The notes under the pieces were generated by a model. That model was given only the letters and a program-made list of their open reading frames with translations. It made no database searches and was not told the origin of the DNA. A stretch of 64,000 bases of DNA from Sediminicola sp. YIK13 (GTDB taxonomy: Bacteria; Bacteroidota; Bacteroidia; Flavobacteriales; Flavobacteriaceae): positions 1,468,501 to 1,532,500 of the forward strand of contig NZ_CP010535.1 of NCBI RefSeq assembly GCF_001430825.1. Direction: 5' to 3'. Shown piece by piece: positions 61,724 to 64,000 of this stretch. Every line of letters begins with the position of its first letter. The first letter of the stretch is position 1. A program made the translations under genes and the position numbers.

Positions 61724-63292
61724 TTATTTTGCGACATTCACACTACGTGTCTCCCTAATAACGGTCACTTTAACCTGACCTGGATAGGTCATATCCGTTT
61801 GAATTTTTTGTGATATTTCAAAAGATAGCTCCGCTGCCTTCTCATCACTCACTTTTTCACTTTCCACGATCACGCGCAATTCTCTTCCGGCTTGAATAGC
61901 ATAAGCCTTTTGAACACCACCAAAACCAAAGGCGATATCCTCCAAATCTTTAAGACGTTGGATATATGAATCCAATACTTGTCTACGAGCCCCTGGTCTG
62001 GCACCACTAATAGCATCACACACCTGAACAATTGGTGAGATCAAGGTTTTCATTTCAATTTCATCATGGTGGGCACCAATCGCATTGCAAACATCCGGTT
62101 TCTCTCCGTATTTCTCTGCCCATTGCATTCCTAAGATGGCATGTGGCGTTTCAACCTCTGCTTCAGTGTTTGGCACCTTACCTATATCGTGCAATAGTCC
62201 TGCACGTTTTGCCAATTTAGGGTTAAGTCCCAATTCAGCGGCCATAACACCACAGAGTTTGGCAACTTCCCTAGAGTGTTGTAATAAGTTTTGTCCATAA
62301 GAAGAACGGTATTTCATTCTACCAACAGCTTTGATAAGCTCTGGGTGCAACCCATGGATGCCCAAATCGATTACGGTACGTTTTCCTATCTCTACAATTT
62401 CTTCTTCAATCTGCTTTTCCGTTTTCTTGACGATCTCTTCAATTCGTGCTGGGTGAATACGACCATCGGTGACCAATTTATGAAGTGATAAACGCGCTAC
62501 TTCCCTTCTTACAGAATCAAAACAAGAAAGAATAATAGCTTCTGGGGTATCATCAACAATAATTTCAACCCCTGTTGCGGCTTCTAGGGCTCGGATATTT
62601 CTTCCTTCGCGACCAATGATACGGCCCTTTACGTCGTCTGATTCCAAGTTGAATACGGAAACACAATTTTCTACCGCTTCTTCGGTTCCAATACGTTGGA
62701 TGGTATTGATGACAATTTTCTTAGCCTCTTGTTGTGCCGTTAATTTAGCCTCTTCCACCGTGGATTGAATAAATGCCATGGCATCAGATTTTGCATTTTC
62801 CTTCAATGACTCCATCAATTGGCTTTTGGCATCCTCGGCAGATAATCCTGAAATAACCTCTAACTGCTGAACTTGGCTTTTGTGAAGCTTTTCCAATTCG
62901 GATTGCTTTTTCTCCAAGAATTCACTTTTATGGTCTACTTCCTTTAGCTTTACTTCTAGCTGATCATTTAGTTTTTTGCTCTTGGCAAGCTCATTGCTGA
63001 TCTGTGATTCCTTATCCCTTGTGCGTTTCTCAGCTTCATTGATCTTTTTATCCTTACTTATAATGACCTTTTCGTGCTCTGCTTTAAGTTCCAGAAACTT
63101 CTCCTTGGCTTGGTAGATCTTATCCTTTTTAGTGCTTTCTCCCTGCAGTTCAGCTTCCTTGATAATGGATGCCGCTTCTTTTTTTGCACTGTCTATGGTT
63201 TTGGAAGCCTTTCCCTTTTCCATAATCTTGGCAATGGCAAAACCAATCGCCAGACCAACTATACCTACTATTATTATTGTAGTACTGTCCAT
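61724..63292 (-). CDS. rny: Ribonuclease Y
   Basis: RNase Y is a membrane-bound endoribonuclease that starts mRNA decay. The 522 residues comprise an N-terminal membrane segment ([20 protein letters not shown], 4-23), a long coiled coil (about 30-195) and a KH domain ([31 protein letters not shown]). An HD domain follows with LLHDIGK and AHHDEIEM. All parts look intact. It follows the 6S-like RNA and zapA on the same strand. Confidence 0.95.
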   Translation of the reverse strand: MDSTTIIIVGIVGLAIGFAIAKIMEKGKASKTIDSAKKEAASIIKEAELQGESTKKDKIYQAKEKFLELKAEHEKVIISKDKKINEAEKRTRDKESQISNELAKSKKLNDQLEVKLKEVDHKSEFLEKKQSELEKLHKSQVQQLEVISGLSAEDAKSQLMESLKENAKSDAMAFIQSTVEEAKLTAQQEAKKIVINTIQRIGTEEAVENCVSVFNLESDDVKGRIIGREGRNIRALEAATGVEIIVDDTPEAIILSCFDSVRREVARLSLHKLVTDGRIHPARIEEIVKKTEKQIEEEIVEIGKRTVIDLGIHGLHPELIKAVGRMKYRSSYGQNLLQHSREVAKLCGVMAAELGLNPKLAKRAGLLHDIGKVPNTEAEVETPHAILGMQWAEKYGEKPDVCNAIGAHHDEIEMKTLISPIVQVCDAISGARPGARRQVLDSYIQRLKDLEDIAFGFGGVQKAYAIQAGRELRVIVESEKVSDEKAAELSFEISQKIQTDMTYPGQVKVTVIRETRSVNVAK

Positions 63293-63307
63293 AATTTAAA
63301 AATTATT

Positions 63308-63480
63308 AAAAAAAAAGCCCACATTGGAGGAAGTTTTGTACAAACCCCGATAAACAGGTTTAGGGCTAACAGACTGATCAAGGATCCTTATACTAGTAAG
63401 GCCTGCTTTTACAATCTAAACTCACCCTTTTCAAACAAAATAGTGTTGAGTTTGTCAAAAATAATTACCAATGTGGGCAG
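63308..63480 (-). ncRNA. ssrS: Probable 6S RNA (6S-Flavo type)
   Basis: In the minus-strand RNA, GCCCACATTGG (63478-63468) near the 5' end pairs perfectly with CCAATGTGGGC (63327-63317), which is followed by nine U. That gives a closing helix of 11 base pairs around about 140 bases with a built-in terminator. Inside, AAACTCA/TGAGTTT, CCTTA/TAAGG and AAACC/GGTTT can form short helices around open loops. A closed rod with a central bubble is the shape of 6S RNA, which binds RNA polymerase. It lies directly downstream of zapA, as ssrS does in gammaproteobacteria. No protein frame explains the pairing. The family call is by structure and position, not by alignment. Confidence 0.68.
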
Positions 63481-63512
63481 TAACATTATTTATTTTAAAG
63501 AACTTATTTCTG

Positions 63513-63800
63513 TTAGAGCTTGGTGGCAATCAGATGATCGAGGGCTTTTAAACGCTCCTCAACTTCTTTTGTATCCTCTGATTGGTCTATTCCCTTCTGC
63601 TCAATTTTAGAAGCAAACTGCAAAGCGCACATGGCCAAAACATCTTGTTTGTCCCTTACTGCATAACTTTGCTCAAATTTCTTAGCCAGTTGCTCAATAT
63701 TTTTAGCAGCCTTGCGTAAACCTTCTTCTTGACTAGGGTCTATGGTCAAAGGATATACCCTGTCCGCAATAGAAAGTTTTATTTTTAGCTTTTCTGACAT
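63513..63800 (-). CDS. zapA: Cell division protein ZapA
   Basis: ZapA cross-links FtsZ filaments at the division site. The 95-residue protein begins MSEKLKIKLSIADRVYPLTI, matching the ZapA N-terminal strand, followed by GLRKAAKNIEQLAKKFEQSYAVRDKQDVLAMCALQFA, the helical dimer part. The ATG at 63800 is chosen, because a longer frame from 63839 overlaps the upstream gene and adds unconserved residues. Confidence 0.9.
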   Translation of the reverse strand: MSEKLKIKLSIADRVYPLTIDPSQEEGLRKAAKNIEQLAKKFEQSYAVRDKQDVLAMCALQFASKIEQKGIDQSEDTKEVEERLKALDHLIATKL

Positions 63801-63814
63801 TGTATTGTTGAACG

Positions 63815-64000
63815 TTACTCTGCAAGTTGGGCTATACAATGGTCCAACTCCCTGATTAACGTGTTTATTTTAAGCTTAGCTTCCGTTTTATTCGTATTAC
63901 TGCCTAGCATAGAGTTTGCAAGCTTAAGTGAATTGTACTTTTCCTCCCATTCCAAAGCGGAATTTTCAGTTAGCGCATGGCCCTTTTTCATAGCGTTCAA
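63815..64000 (-). CDS. Coiled-coil protein upstream of zapA (cut by right edge)
   Basis: The C-terminal 61 residues of a gene whose start is outside the window are visible. It ends LKINTLIRELDHCIAQLAE after a conserved-looking YNSLKLANSMLGS. The sequence is helical, Leu- and Glu-rich, and reads as a coiled coil. Small coiled-coil proteins of this type precede zapA in Flavobacteriia and may act in division (inference). Its stop lies 14 bases before the zapA start. Confidence 0.78.
   Translation of the reverse strand: MNAMKKGHALTENSALEWEEKYNSLKLANSMLGSNTNKTEAKLKINTLIRELDHCIAQLAE

Overview
The window is a gene-dense, AT-rich stretch of a Flavobacteriia (Bacteroidota) chromosome, most like a marine Flavobacteriaceae. 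The evidence is the gene content: gldI, a long LepB, the DUF349, DUF368, DUF3810, DUF5683 and DUF6122 families, a split methylmalonyl-CoA mutase, and many lipoproteins. Promoters also fit, with -7 elements of the form TAnnTTTG ahead of many genes and few Shine-Dalgarno sequences. Almost everything is core chromosome. I see no tRNA, rRNA, prophage, insertion sequence or CRISPR array.

Layout. 1-2286: the start of a secreted surface protein that runs off the left edge, a PQQ-type sugar dehydrogenase lipoprotein and a small cytochrome c. 2289-10095: a muropeptide/amino-sugar recycling region. A DeoR-type regulator and murQ face a NagB-like/PIG-L fusion protein, followed by ampG-like, nagZ and anmK genes. 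10096-11278: an island with three REP-like palindromes around one unrecognised gene. 11279-15747: udk, a DivIC/FtsB protein and both methylmalonyl-CoA mutase subunits. 15897-21666: parA, parB, a DUF5683 protein, dapB, lepB, wbqC-like and DUF6122 genes, closely packed. 21667-27892 (minus strand): a TPR membrane protein and ribH, then a small membrane protein, mutL, two rhomboid proteases and an exo/endonuclease-phosphatase family protein. 28017-29813: recF, a lipoprotein and dciA-like. 29867-37462: ndk, a PhoD-like phosphatase, the nrnA-gldI-peptidylprolyl isomerase operon, a CBS protein, pepD and a DUF3810 protease. 37545-42709: two secreted amidohydrolase-family proteins and a lipoprotein. 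42786-48900: a TrmH-type methyltransferase, an M48 protease, a RelA/SpoT protein, fur and purA. 49011-56445: an OstA/LptA-like protein with a C-terminal SPOR-like part, an aminotransferase, a TPR protein, two tandem DUF368 transporters and aroE. 56654-64000: a DUF349 protein, an RhlE-type helicase, an NYN/LOTUS protein, an NTF2-like protein, rny, a probable 6S-like RNA, zapA and the end of a coiled-coil gene cut by the right edge.

The genes cooperate most clearly in cell-wall recycling: AmpG imports muropeptides, NagZ trims them, AnmK and MurQ convert anhydroMurNAc to GlcNAc-6-P. No separate nagA is present, and the fusion protein carries a deacetylase-type domain that could supply that step. 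Envelope biogenesis (lepB, LptA-like, DUF368, dapB) and cell division or chromosome handling (parAB, DivIC, ZapA) are the other main themes. The most useful leads are the NagB-like fusion with a changed active-site residue, the 6S-like RNA beside zapA, the REP-bracketed orphan gene, and a set of promoters placed exactly 5 bases before the start codon.
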